Shown one piece after another: positions 44,910 to 52,895 of a stretch of 54,778 nt of DNA (the stretch's first letter is position 1; every line of letters begins with the position of its first letter). Made by a program: the position numbers and the translations under genes. Location: contig JAIPDZ010000002.1 in NCBI GenBank assembly GCA_021737425.1, positions 1 through 54,778 of the forward strand. The letters run 5' to 3'. Origin of the DNA: Deltaproteobacteria bacterium. Its GTDB lineage: Bacteria; Desulfobacterota; DSM-4660; Desulfatiglandales; Desulfatiglandaceae. The notes below the pieces were generated by a model. The model was not told where the DNA came from and did not search any database. It worked only from the letters and a program-made list of their open reading frames with translations.

Positions 44910-45413
44910 ATGAACACCGATCAAGGGCCATTCGAATATACCGAGAAGGAGCAGGAGGAATCCCCTTCAATCGCCCCCCAAGGCCTCTCCGAGGAGACCG
45001 ATCCCTCCCATGACCCTATCATTGAACTGACAGACGTGATCAAAAAGGGCGAGCAGTTCAAGGAGATGGAGGACAATTTTCAGTTCGAACACCCGGAACC
45101 GGAGGCAGTTCGGAAAAAGCAGGATGTCCTGGGTCCCAATGATGACGATCTGGAAAAGATCATCGCCGGATTGGAGACTGAGTTGGAGGCCGAGGAACCA
45201 GAAGATACCCAGGCCCACGCCATGGAACCGTCGGCCCCCCACACCGACCCGTTTCCGGCCCTCTCCCGGCAACAAATTGAGGCCCACTTGACCGAGGTGG
45301 TGCGGGAGGTGGTGGAAAAGGCGGTGAGAGAAACAGTGGCCGAGGTGACTGAAAAGGTCATTCGGGAGGTCATTGATGCATTAAAGGAGAGCCTCGATAC
45401 ACAACCCGAGTGA
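44910..45413 (+). CDS. Unrecognised acidic protein with a C-terminal amphipathic helix
   Basis: I do not recognise this 167-residue protein. Residues 1-125 are acidic, Pro/Glu-rich and probably disordered. Residues 126-160 form a strongly amphipathic helix with repeated V-x-E-x-V spacing (LTEVVREVVEKAVRETV...). The ATG has GGGAG 7 bases before it. No signal peptide or membrane segment. The design, a disordered acidic arm with a terminal oligomerising helix, resembles PopZ-like scaffolds, but this is only an analogy. It is followed by a strong terminator and then valS. Confidence 0.7.
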   Translation: MNTDQGPFEYTEKEQEESPSIAPQGLSEETDPSHDPIIELTDVIKKGEQFKEMEDNFQFEHPEPEAVRKKQDVLGPNDDDLEKIIAGLETELEAEEPEDTQAHAMEPSAPHTDPFPALSRQQIEAHLTEVVREVVEKAVRETVAEVTEKVIREVIDALKESLDTQPE

Positions 45414-45456
45414 AACCACAAGGGATCGGAACAGCTCGGCACAGCGAATTGCGAGG

Positions 45457-45491
45457 AGGGGGTTGTAGAGCAAGTGCAGCCCCCTTTTTTT
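45457..45491 (+). terminator. Strong rho-independent terminator just before valS
   Basis: AGGGGGTTG (457-465 of 45xxx) pairs with CAGCCCCCT (45477-45485) with one G-T pair and an 11-base loop; seven T follow (45485-45491). The valS start codon is only 31 bases after the T-run, so it may act as an attenuator of valS as well as a terminator. Confidence 0.8.
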
Positions 45492-45522
45492 ATCACCAGC
45501 GGTGTAAAGGAGTTTGAAGTAC

Positions 45523-48174
45523 ATGAACACGGAATTAATCGCCAAGAGTTATGAACCTCAACAGGTAGAAAAAAAATGGTATGACTATTGGGAGAAAAAC
45601 GCCCTTTTCAGGGCTGAAAGCACCTCTACGAAGCCGCCCTATTGCATCGTAATTCCCCCGCCCAACGTGACCGGGACCCTGCACATGGGTCATGCCCTCA
45701 ACAATACCCTGCAGGATATCCTGTGCAGGTTCAAACGGATGCAAGGGTTTAATGTTCTGTGGCAACCGGGCACGGATCACGCAGGTATTGCCACCCAGAA
45801 CGTGGTGGAGAAGGACCTGGCAGCGAGAGGAACGGACCGACATGCGGTGGGACGGGAGAAGTTTATTGATCTGGTGTGGGAATGGCGCCGGAAATATGGG
45901 GGACTCATCCTCAATCAACTGAAACGCTTGGGGTGTTCGTGCGATTGGAGCCGTGAGAGGTTCACCATGGATGAAGGACTGTCCAGGGCGGTGAAGGAGG
46001 TATTTGTCCGGCTCTATGAAGAAGGGCTTATCTATCGGGGGGATTACATCATCAACTGGTGCCCCAGATGCCATACGGCCCTGGCCGATCTCGAGGTGGA
46101 ACATCAGGAAAAGGAAAGCCAGCTTTACCATATCCGCTATCCCTTTGAAACCGGCACCGGGCAGTTGATCGTGGCCACCACCCGGCCGGAGACCCTTTTG
46201 GGAGACACGGCAGTGGCGGTCAATCCGGAAGACAAACGATACAAAGGGCTCAAGGGGGTGCGGGTGCTGCTTCCCGTACTCAATAAGCCCATCCCTATCA
46301 TCTTTGATCCTTACGTGGATACCCAGTTCGGCACCGGGGCCCTCAAAATCACCCCGGCCCATGATCCCAATGATTTTGAGATCGGAAACGTCCATCACCT
46401 GGAGCGGGTCAAGGTCATTGACGAGCAGGGCCTCATGAATGAGCTGGCCGGTCCCTACCAGGGCATGGACCGGTTCGAGTGCCGGGAGAGGATCGTTCAG
46501 GACCTGGAGAAACTGGGTCTTCTGGAAAAAATCGAGCCCTACCAGAATGCCATCGGGCACTGTTATCGATGTAAGACCATGATCGAACCCCTCTTGTCCA
46601 AACAATGGTTTGTCAAGACCGCCCCCCTGGCCAAGGCAGCCGCTGATGCGGTACGCTCAGGCCGAACCCGAATCTATCCGGGGAACTGGGAAGGGGTCTA
46701 TTTTGAATGGATGGACAATATCCGGGATTGGTGTGTCTCCAGGCAGATTTGGTGGGGGCACCGGATTCCGGCATGGTATTGTACGGCCTGCGGTGAGGTC
46801 CACGTGGCCAAAGCAGCCCCTGAGCGATGCGCCCGGTGCAGCAGCCAGGAGCTGGTGCAGGAGACGGATGTCCTGGACACCTGGTTCAGTTCCGCCCTCT
46901 GGCCGTTTTCAACCTTGGGCTGGCCTGATACCAGTGCGGAGCTGTCCACCTTTTATCCCACTTCGGCCTTAGTGACCGGCTTTGATATCCTCTTCTTCTG
47001 GGTGGCACGGATGATGATGATGGGGCTCCACTTCATGGGAGACGTTCCGTTTCAGGATGTGTACATCCATGCCCTGGTCAGAGATGCCGAGGGGAAAAAG
47101 ATGAGCAAATCAAAAGGAAATGTGATCGATCCCCTTGAAGTCATGGATCAATACGGAACAGACGCGTTTCGGTTTACCTTGGCGGCCCTGGCGGCTCAGG
47201 GGCGGGACATCAAGCTCTCTGAGGAACGGATATTGGGCTATCGCCATTTTGTCAACAAACTATGGAATGCAGCTCGATTCGTGCTTATGAATATTGAGCC
47301 CGTGAAAACCCCGGACACGCCAAAAGCCCCTGCCACACTGGCGGATCGATGGATTTTCACCAGACTGGCTCAAATCAGCGACCAGGTGTCCCAGGCCATA
47401 GCGGATTACCAGTTTAACGAGGCCGCAGATCTATGTTATCAGTTTGTCTGGCACGAGGTCTGCGACTGGTATCTGGAAATGGCCAAATACCACCTGTATG
47501 GAGAAGCGCCTGAATTGAAACAGGCCACCGCAGACAGTGCCCAGGAGATCCTCAGGGCCTCTCTCAAACTGCTGCACCCCTTTATGCCCTTTGTCACCGA
47601 AGAAATCTGGCAGAAAATGCCGGGGACAAAAGGGAGTATCATGAGTGCCGCGTTTCCCCTGGCCACCGATTTTCCCAGGGATGATACCGCCCTAAAGGAG
47701 ATGGATATTCTGACGGGGGTTATCTCGGGGATCCGCAATATCCGGGGAGAAATGAACATCCCTCCGTCCAAAACCGTCACCGTGGTGGTGGATGCGGCCC
47801 AGGCCGGCCACAGGGAAATCCTCGATCGGAACCTGGATCATCTCAAGGCCCTGGCAAAGGTGGATGGAGCGTCGGTGGGGAAAGACCTGCCTAAACCCGA
47901 GGCATCGGCCACTGCGGTGTTTGAAGAGATCTCGGTGCACGTGCTGCTCAAAGGGCTCATCGATTTTGAAGAAGAAAAGAGACGGATAACAAAAGGCATC
48001 CAGAAGCTGGAAAAGGAATGGGAAGTTGCCGATAGGAAACTCTCCAACCAGGGGTTTTTGGACAAGGCCCCTGCGGACATTGTCTCCGAGGTCCGGGAAA
48101 AAGCGGAGACCCTTTCCGTCAAGTTGTCAAAGCTAAAGGAGAATCTCTCATTTTTGGAGGGGATTGGTGATTGA
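45523..48174 (+). CDS. valS: Valyl-tRNA synthetase
   Basis: Class I synthetase of 883 residues. HIGH motif HMGH at 54-57 (PPPNVTGTLHMGH), the CP1 editing domain with TTRPETLLGDTAV and HDPNDFE, KMSKS at 526-530, anticodon domain, and a C-terminal coiled-coil arm (from about 810). A zinc-type CxxC pair (CTACGEV, CARCSS) lies in the catalytic half. Start ATG 45523, 10 bases after AAAGGAG; the TTG at 45514 is too close to it. It overlaps nadC by 8 bases. Confidence 0.97.
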   Translation: MNTELIAKSYEPQQVEKKWYDYWEKNALFRAESTSTKPPYCIVIPPPNVTGTLHMGHALNNTLQDILCRFKRMQGFNVLWQPGTDHAGIATQNVVEKDLAARGTDRHAVGREKFIDLVWEWRRKYGGLILNQLKRLGCSCDWSRERFTMDEGLSRAVKEVFVRLYEEGLIYRGDYIINWCPRCHTALADLEVEHQEKESQLYHIRYPFETGTGQLIVATTRPETLLGDTAVAVNPEDKRYKGLKGVRVLLPVLNKPIPIIFDPYVDTQFGTGALKITPAHDPNDFEIGNVHHLERVKVIDEQGLMNELAGPYQGMDRFECRERIVQDLEKLGLLEKIEPYQNAIGHCYRCKTMIEPLLSKQWFVKTAPLAKAAADAVRSGRTRIYPGNWEGVYFEWMDNIRDWCVSRQIWWGHRIPAWYCTACGEVHVAKAAPERCARCSSQELVQETDVLDTWFSSALWPFSTLGWPDTSAELSTFYPTSALVTGFDILFFWVARMMMMGLHFMGDVPFQDVYIHALVRDAEGKKMSKSKGNVIDPLEVMDQYGTDAFRFTLAALAAQGRDIKLSEERILGYRHFVNKLWNAARFVLMNIEPVKTPDTPKAPATLADRWIFTRLAQISDQVSQAIADYQFNEAADLCYQFVWHEVCDWYLEMAKYHLYGEAPELKQATADSAQEILRASLKLLHPFMPFVTEEIWQKMPGTKGSIMSAAFPLATDFPRDDTALKEMDILTGVISGIRNIRGEMNIPPSKTVTVVVDAAQAGHREILDRNLDHLKALAKVDGASVGKDLPKPEASATAVFEEISVHVLLKGLIDFEEEKRRITKGIQKLEKEWEVADRKLSNQGFLDKAPADIVSEVREKAETLSVKLSKLKENLSFLEGIGD

Positions 48175-49012
48175 ACAACACCTCATTGTGGAGCGCACCG
48201 TACGCATGGCCCTGGCCGAGGATCTGGGACCGGGCGACGTGACCACCCAGGCCGTCCTGGACGATTCCCCCCGGGGAACGGCCTCTCTTATGGCCCGCGA
48301 GCCACTGGTCCTGGCCGGCATGGCCGTGTTCGAGGCCACCTTTATAAGGGTTTGTCCGGACATCCGCATTCACACCGAATTCACCGACGGGGCCCTGATC
48401 TCGCCCGGCCAGGTGGTCTCTACGCTCCAAGGGCCCCTGGATGCCATCCTCAAGGGGGAGCGTACGGCCCTCAACTTTATCCAACGGATGAGCGGTATTG
48501 CCACCCTGACCCGGCGATACGTGGAAAAGGTCAAAGGAACCCGGGCCAAGATCCTGGATACCCGAAAAACCGCCCCCGGCCTCAGATGGTTGGATAAATA
48601 TGCGGTCCGAACCGGGGGCGGCCATAACCACCGTTTCGGCCTGTTCGACGGGGTGCTCATCAAGGACAACCACATCGCATCTGCCGGCTCCATTGCCCAG
48701 GCCCTGGAAAACGCCAAAAGGCGCATCGCCCATACCTTGAAAATCGAGATTGAGGTGGAAGATATGGCAGGGGTAAAGGAGGCCTGTGGTGCAGGAGCCG
48801 ATGTCATACTCCTGGACAACATGGACCCTGCCCTCCTCAAAGAAGCGGTGACATGGATCAATGGCACTGCCTTGGTGGAGGCCTCGGGCGGGATTACCCT
48901 CGACACCGTAAAAGCGGTGGCCGACAGCGGCGTAGACATGATTTCCATAGGGGAACTGACGCACTCCGCAAAGGCCTCGGATTTCACGCTCAGGATCGAA
49001 CCCCTTCTCTGA
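48167..49012 (+). CDS. nadC: Nicotinate-nucleotide pyrophosphorylase (quinolinate phosphoribosyltransferase)
   Basis: Converts quinolinate and PRPP to nicotinate mononucleotide, the step after NadA. 281 residues. Typical blocks: LAEDLGPGDVTTQAV, NFIQRMSGIAT, ILDTRKTAPGLRWLDKYAV, GGGHNHRFGLFDGVLIKDNH and VEASGGI. The start is GTG 48167, 4 bases after GGAGGGG; TTG at 48164 is the alternative. It overlaps the valS stop, so translation is coupled to valS, an unusual partner. Confidence 0.95.
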   Translation: MIEQHLIVERTVRMALAEDLGPGDVTTQAVLDDSPRGTASLMAREPLVLAGMAVFEATFIRVCPDIRIHTEFTDGALISPGQVVSTLQGPLDAILKGERTALNFIQRMSGIATLTRRYVEKVKGTRAKILDTRKTAPGLRWLDKYAVRTGGGHNHRFGLFDGVLIKDNHIASAGSIAQALENAKRRIAHTLKIEIEVEDMAGVKEACGAGADVILLDNMDPALLKEAVTWINGTALVEASGGITLDTVKAVADSGVDMISIGELTHSAKASDFTLRIEPLL

Positions 49013-49062
49013 GTTGAGCCACAGACCCATTTTTTGCGCCACATCCGAAACAGAAGCTCATA

Positions 49063-49827
49063 ATGAACCACGTACCTGCCATTGAAGTCAAAAACCTATG
49101 GTTCTATTTTGAAAAGGCCCCTGTCCTTGAAGGGGTCACCTTTACCCTGGAACAGGGTGATTTCTTAGGTATCCTGGGGCCCAATGGGGGAGGCAAAACC
49201 ACCCTGCTCAAGCTCCTTCTGGGGATGCTCAAACCCGCCAAAGGGAGCATCAGGATTCTGGGACAGAACCCTCACGATGCCCATCACCGGGTTGCCTATG
49301 TCCCCCAAAACACCGATTTCAACCTCAGCTTTCCCATCTCAGTCATGGAGGTGGCGCTCATGGGCCGGCTTTCCAGGGCCCGTATGGGGCGGGGATACAG
49401 TGGTGAGGATCGGGCCAGTGTGCAAGAGGCCCTGAAAAAGGCCGGCATGTGGGCCTACAAGGACAGACCCGTGGGGAGCCTTTCGGGCGGGCAAAGACAG
49501 CGGGTTTTTATTGCGCGCGCCCTGGCCACCGAGCCTGAGATCCTCTTCTTAGACGAACCCACAGCCAGCGTGGATCCGGAATTCGAAACCGACCTCTATG
49601 AATTCTTAAAAGAGTTGAATCGATATGTCACCATTGTCACCATCACCCACGATGTGGGGGTGATATCGAGATATGTCAAGTCAGTGGCCTGTGTCAACAG
49701 GCGGCTCATCTTTCACGGAGAGGGGAAAATCACCAAAGAAATGTTGGACATGGCCTATCAATGCCCTGTGGACCTCATCGCCCACGGCATTCCCCACAGG
49801 GTGCTTCCCGAACATGAGGAGAAATGA
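49063..49827 (+). CDS. Metal ABC transporter ATP-binding protein (ZnuC/MntB type)
   Basis: 254-residue ABC ATPase of the zinc/manganese uptake family. Walker A GPNGGGKTT (39-47), signature LSGGQRQR (about 140-147), Walker B LFLDEPTASVD (163-173) and the H-loop THD near 205. LWFYFEKAPVLEG and the ADP-loop wording agree with ZnuC. Membrane subunit follows 1 base after the stop. No metal-binding lipoprotein gene is in this cluster. Confidence 0.9.
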   Translation: MNHVPAIEVKNLWFYFEKAPVLEGVTFTLEQGDFLGILGPNGGGKTTLLKLLLGMLKPAKGSIRILGQNPHDAHHRVAYVPQNTDFNLSFPISVMEVALMGRLSRARMGRGYSGEDRASVQEALKKAGMWAYKDRPVGSLSGGQRQRVFIARALATEPEILFLDEPTASVDPEFETDLYEFLKELNRYVTIVTITHDVGVISRYVKSVACVNRRLIFHGEGKITKEMLDMAYQCPVDLIAHGIPHRVLPEHEEK

Positions 49828-49828
49828 T

Positions 49829-50635
49829 ATGTGGGAGGCCCTCCAGTTCGGCTTTATGCAAAACGCCCTGTTGGCGGGTGTCTTGGCCAGCATATCCTGC
49901 GGTATCATCGGCAGTCTCATTGTGGTCAACCGCATGGTTTTTATTTCCGGCGGCATTGCACACGCGGCCTTCGGCGGCATCGGGCTGGCCATTTTTCTGG
50001 GGTTTTCCCCCTCCCTCGGTGCGGCCCTGTTTGCCTTGGGGGTTTCCTTGATCATGGGGGTGGTCAGCCTCAAAAGCAAACATCGGGCAGACACCATCAT
50101 CGGGGTACTCTGGGCCGTGGGCATGGCCGTCGGCATCATCCTCATCGATTTGACCCCCGGGTATCACGCCGATCTCATGAGCTATCTATTTGGCAGCATT
50201 CTCGCCGTAACAGAGCTGGATCTCTGGCTCATGAGTATACTGGACGGGATCATTTTTTTGGTCATCCTCACCCTTTATAAAGAATTTATCGCCATGTCCT
50301 ATGATGAAGAATTCGCCTTTGTGGTGGGGGTCCCGGTAACCCCGCTCTATTTCGCCCTCCTCTGCCTCACCGCCCTCTCCATCGTGATCATCATCCGTAT
50401 CGTAGGCCTGATCCTGGTAATTGCCCTCCTCACCATCCCCCCCTATATTGCGGAGAAGTATACCGGATCGCTGAGAAAAATGATGATTTTCTCGGCAGTC
50501 CTGGGGACTTTTTTCACCCTTACCGGTTTGGCCATATCCTATTATTATGACCTGACCTCCGGGGCCACCATCATCATGGTTGCAGGAGTGACCTTCCTAT
50601 GCATAGAGGGACTTGATGTGATCAAGCGAAATTGA
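49829..50635 (+). CDS. Metal ABC transporter permease (ZnuB type)
   Basis: 268-residue ABC-3 family permease with about eight hydrophobic segments. The start is MWEALQFGFMQNALLAG, and NRMVFISGGIAHAAFGG is the family signature that couples to the ATPase. GIHLIDLTPGYHADLMSYLFG-like region follows. Zn2+ or Mn2+ is the probable substrate. GAGGAG lies 5 bases before the ATG. Together with 49063-49827 it makes a two-gene unit without the periplasmic binding protein. Confidence 0.9.
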   Translation: MWEALQFGFMQNALLAGVLASISCGIIGSLIVVNRMVFISGGIAHAAFGGIGLAIFLGFSPSLGAALFALGVSLIMGVVSLKSKHRADTIIGVLWAVGMAVGIILIDLTPGYHADLMSYLFGSILAVTELDLWLMSILDGIIFLVILTLYKEFIAMSYDEEFAFVVGVPVTPLYFALLCLTALSIVIIIRIVGLILVIALLTIPPYIAEKYTGSLRKMMIFSAVLGTFFTLTGLAISYYYDLTSGATIIMVAGVTFLCIEGLDVIKRN

Positions 50636-50694
50636 TAAGCTTCAAATTCAGGGCCGTGTACAACAGGATTGGCTTTAGAAAGGAGGGATGCTGA

Positions 50695-51105
50695 GTGCTT
50701 ACGGATATCTTCTCCCCGGTCAAAAAGAGGAAGAGGGGTCGAAAGGCCAAGGATGAGTTTGACGCGCTCACCCATATCATTGACAAATCCGCCCCCCGTG
50801 AACACCAGGGGGAGCGTGAAATCTATTACTACAATTACAAAATGATGGCCCAATACCGAGGGCCCCTCCTGCAACTGCTTGAGACCTTGGCGCAAACCGG
50901 CCGGCAAAAAACCGAGCCCGACGCCCATGCCCGGGAATTGTTCATCAAATTGAAGGCCTTTTATGATATTAAAGACCGCTTAAGCATGTCCGAGGCGGTG
51001 GAAGATATAAATCTGAAAAAGCGATTTCGGGACCTTTTTCGCTTCTTTTACGGCCGAAAAGACCTCTCCGGCGACACCATAAGAGATTGGTTGACCCAGA
51101 TATGA
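50695..51105 (+). CDS. Hypothetical protein, basic N-terminus, 136 residues
   Basis: I do not recognise this protein. GTG start at 50695 with AGGAGG 8 bases upstream, a strong signal for real translation. The N-terminus has a basic patch (KKRKRGRKAK), then a YYYNYK aromatic run and helical segments (LLQLLETL, FRDLFRFFYG). Charged, soluble, no membrane segment. It sits between the ABC transporter and the SpoU methylase, 27 bases before the latter, so an RNA-related role would fit, without proof. Confidence 0.75.
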   Translation: MLTDIFSPVKKRKRGRKAKDEFDALTHIIDKSAPREHQGEREIYYYNYKMMAQYRGPLLQLLETLAQTGRQKTEPDAHARELFIKLKAFYDIKDRLSMSEAVEDINLKKRFRDLFRFFYGRKDLSGDTIRDWLTQI

Positions 51106-51132
51106 AATGGCCTTTCAGCGTCAAAACCGCCC

Positions 51133-51882
51133 ATGAAAACAAAAAAGATCCTCAGCCGGGACAACCCCACATTCAAGACCTGGCTTCGCATCAGACGGAC
51201 CCGGGGGATCAAAAAGGAGGGGGTGGCCCTTCTCTCCGGGCCCAAACAGGTCCGTGAGGTCCTGGCTGCGTCCCCCGAACGATGTGCGGGCATCATTTTC
51301 ACACCGCACCACCCAACGCCTGTGGTACCGTCCACCCTCCCCCGCTATTCCCTGAGCCCCGATCTTTTCCGGCTACTGGACCTGTTTGATACGGGACAGC
51401 CTTTATTGCTGGTCCGGGTCGATCCTTTTCCCCCATTCACCTCCGGGCCATGTCCGTCCGGATGCCTCTTGTGCATCCCGTTTCAGGACCCGCCCAATGT
51501 GGGCGCGGTCATCCGCACTGCTGCCGCCCTGGGTGCAGCAGGGGTGGTTATGCTCAAGGAAGCGGCCCACCCCTTCCATCCCAAATCGCTCAGAAGCGCG
51601 GGGAGTGCCGTATTCCGAATACCCATCCTGGAAGGCCCTTCCATAAACAGTCTCGATGCCGGGGAGATACCCCTGATTACCCTCTCCCCGAACGGTCAGG
51701 ACCTTCAGGATTTTGAGTTTCCCTCCACCTTCTGCCTCCTTCCCGGCCTGGAAGGACCCGGCCTGCCCGGGCGGTTACAGGCATCGGCCCAACTCGCCAT
51801 CCCCATGGACCGACAGGTGGAGTCCCTAAACGCAGCCACCGCCACGGCCATCGTCCTCTATTGCTGGCGAAGAGGTCGCTGA
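51133..51882 (+). CDS. SpoU/TrmH-family RNA 2'-O-ribose methyltransferase
   Basis: SPOUT-superfamily enzyme of 249 residues. An N-terminal substrate-binding domain (about 1-90) with RDNPTFKTWLRIRR precedes the knotted methyltransferase domain with the three motifs: DPPNVGAVIRTAAALGA, PKSLRSAGSAVFRIP and LPGLEGPGLP...ESLNAATATAIVLY (about 225-245). This places it in the RlmB/TrmH-type branch; target RNA position unknown. The ribosome binding site is weak. Confidence 0.87.
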   Translation: MKTKKILSRDNPTFKTWLRIRRTRGIKKEGVALLSGPKQVREVLAASPERCAGIIFTPHHPTPVVPSTLPRYSLSPDLFRLLDLFDTGQPLLLVRVDPFPPFTSGPCPSGCLLCIPFQDPPNVGAVIRTAAALGAAGVVMLKEAAHPFHPKSLRSAGSAVFRIPILEGPSINSLDAGEIPLITLSPNGQDLQDFEFPSTFCLLPGLEGPGLPGRLQASAQLAIPMDRQVESLNAATATAIVLYCWRRGR

Positions 51883-52128
51883 TCATTGTGCCACACTTCC
51901 GTATTGCGCGGAGTGAAATTGAATGGGGTATTTTTCAAAAGTCTCGCTTGCAAAGGGAGAAAAATGCATTAGAGTTTTAATTGAGGTATAAAAAGGCGAA
52001 TGAGAGAGAATGGCTGTACCCGGTAAACGGGTGATTTCTGGTGGCCAATGGTGCACCCCAACAGGTTTCATGCATTTCCCCAAGACAATCGGTTAACCCC
52101 GCAGTTTCAATTTTCTCCCCCATATGTA

Positions 52129-52306
52129 GAGTCAACTTCAATGTCATTAACTTAAGCAAGGTTCCAATAGTTCGATCGTCACCCCGGCGAAAGCCGGGGT
52201 CCAGAGGTATTTGAAAAGACTGCTGGATTCCGGGTCAAGCCCGGAATGACGTTTGCGCTAGTGATAAAGCGATAGAGCCTTAAGTTAATGACATTGGAGT
52301 CAACTT
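52129..52306. mobile_element. MITE-like element with target-site duplication
   Basis: Perfect 18-bp terminal inverted repeats (CAATGTCATTAACTTAAG at 52139-52156 and its complement at 52279-52296) bound a 158-bp element. It is flanked by a perfect 10-bp direct repeat GAGTCAACTT (52129-52138 and 52297-52306), a textbook target-site duplication. It has no coding capacity, so a transposase supplied elsewhere must have moved it. The empty site would have read CCCCCATATGTA-GAGTCAACTT-AGCAAAG. A 10-bp duplication points to IS4- or ISAs1-like transposases; this is inference. Confidence 0.85.
52177..52251. repeat. Nested double-hairpin repeat inside the MITE
   Basis: ACCCCGGC-gaaa-GCCGGGGT (52181-52200, 8-bp stem, GNRA-type loop) and ATTCCGGG-tcaag-CCCGGAAT (52227-52247) are enclosed by CGTCA (52177-52181) and TGACG (52247-52251). 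This wording (CGTCACCCCGGCGAAAGCCG and CCGGAATGACG) is a widespread proteobacterial intergenic repeat. Confidence 0.75.
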
Positions 52307-52407
52307 AGCAAAGTAGGGGGGGCTATGCAGGATCGGCCACAGGGATAACCTTCGAAACGCATTCGACCATTCATCAATTATTAAACCCATAACATAAGGA
52401 GATATGC

Positions 52408-52836
52408 ATGACTGAAGCAAAAAACGGCGACACGGTCAAAATTCACTACACGGGCAAGTTAGAAGACGGAAATGTATTCGACACTTCCCTGGAACGGGAA
52501 CCCCTGGAATTTAAAATAGGCGGCGGACAGGTCATTGAGGGCTTTGAAGAGGCCGTTATCGGTATGAGCCCTTCAGATACCAAAACCACCACCATTCCAT
52601 CGGATAAGGCCTATGGGGAATACCGGGAAGATATGGTGATCGAGGTGGACAAAGGCCAGTTTCCCGATCATATCGAACCGGAAGTGGGTCAGCAACTGGA
52701 GTTAAAGCAGGAAAACGGCCAAACCGTGGTGGTTTCCATCACGGATATCAATGACCCGGTGGTGACATTGGACGCCAATCATCCGCTGGCAGGCAAGGAT
52801 CTCACCTTTGAGATCCAACTCATGGAGGTTGAATAA
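52408..52836 (+). CDS. SlyD-like FKBP-type peptidyl-prolyl isomerase
   Basis: 142-residue two-domain FKBP. N-terminal half of the isomerase domain (GDTVKIHYTGKLEDGNVFD, then PLEFKIGGGQVIEGFEEAVIGM), an inserted IF chaperone domain (about 70-125, YGEYREDMV...NHPLAGKDL), then the last strand. Lacks the His-rich SlyD tail. Folds proteins in the cytosol. Good spacing to AAGGAG. It ends just before a strong hairpin. Confidence 0.92.
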   Translation: MTEAKNGDTVKIHYTGKLEDGNVFDTSLEREPLEFKIGGGQVIEGFEEAVIGMSPSDTKTTTIPSDKAYGEYREDMVIEVDKGQFPDHIEPEVGQQLELKQENGQTVVVSITDINDPVVTLDANHPLAGKDLTFEIQLMEVE

Positions 52837-52862
52837 TATCCCATCCACCAGTCTGGGATCAG

Positions 52863-52895
52863 CCCCCGGACGCACCCTTGTGCGTCAGGGGGTTT
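52863..52895 (+). terminator. Long hairpin terminator after the FKBP gene
   Basis: CCCCC (52863-52867) plus GACGCAC (52869-52875) pair with GTGCGTC (52880-52886) plus GGGGG (52888-52892), with one G-A mismatch and a 4-base loop, followed by TTT. It overlaps the last codons of the convergent DUF2889 gene, 26 bases after the FKBP stop. Confidence 0.65.

Larger units (their letters stand above)
51883..52407. other. Gene-free region with a MITE-like element
   Basis: 525 bases without a gene. It holds the 158-bp mobile element at 52139-52296 and, before it, an ACCCG-gtaaa-CGGGT hairpin at about 52018-52032. Open frames here are short and lack ribosome binding sites. The FKBP gene begins at 52408. 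Confidence 0.6.

Noticed and set aside
47449-47463. TGGCACGAGGTCTGC as a sigma-54 promoter
   Set aside because: It lies within the valS coding region with no start near it and has a mismatch at the -12 element.
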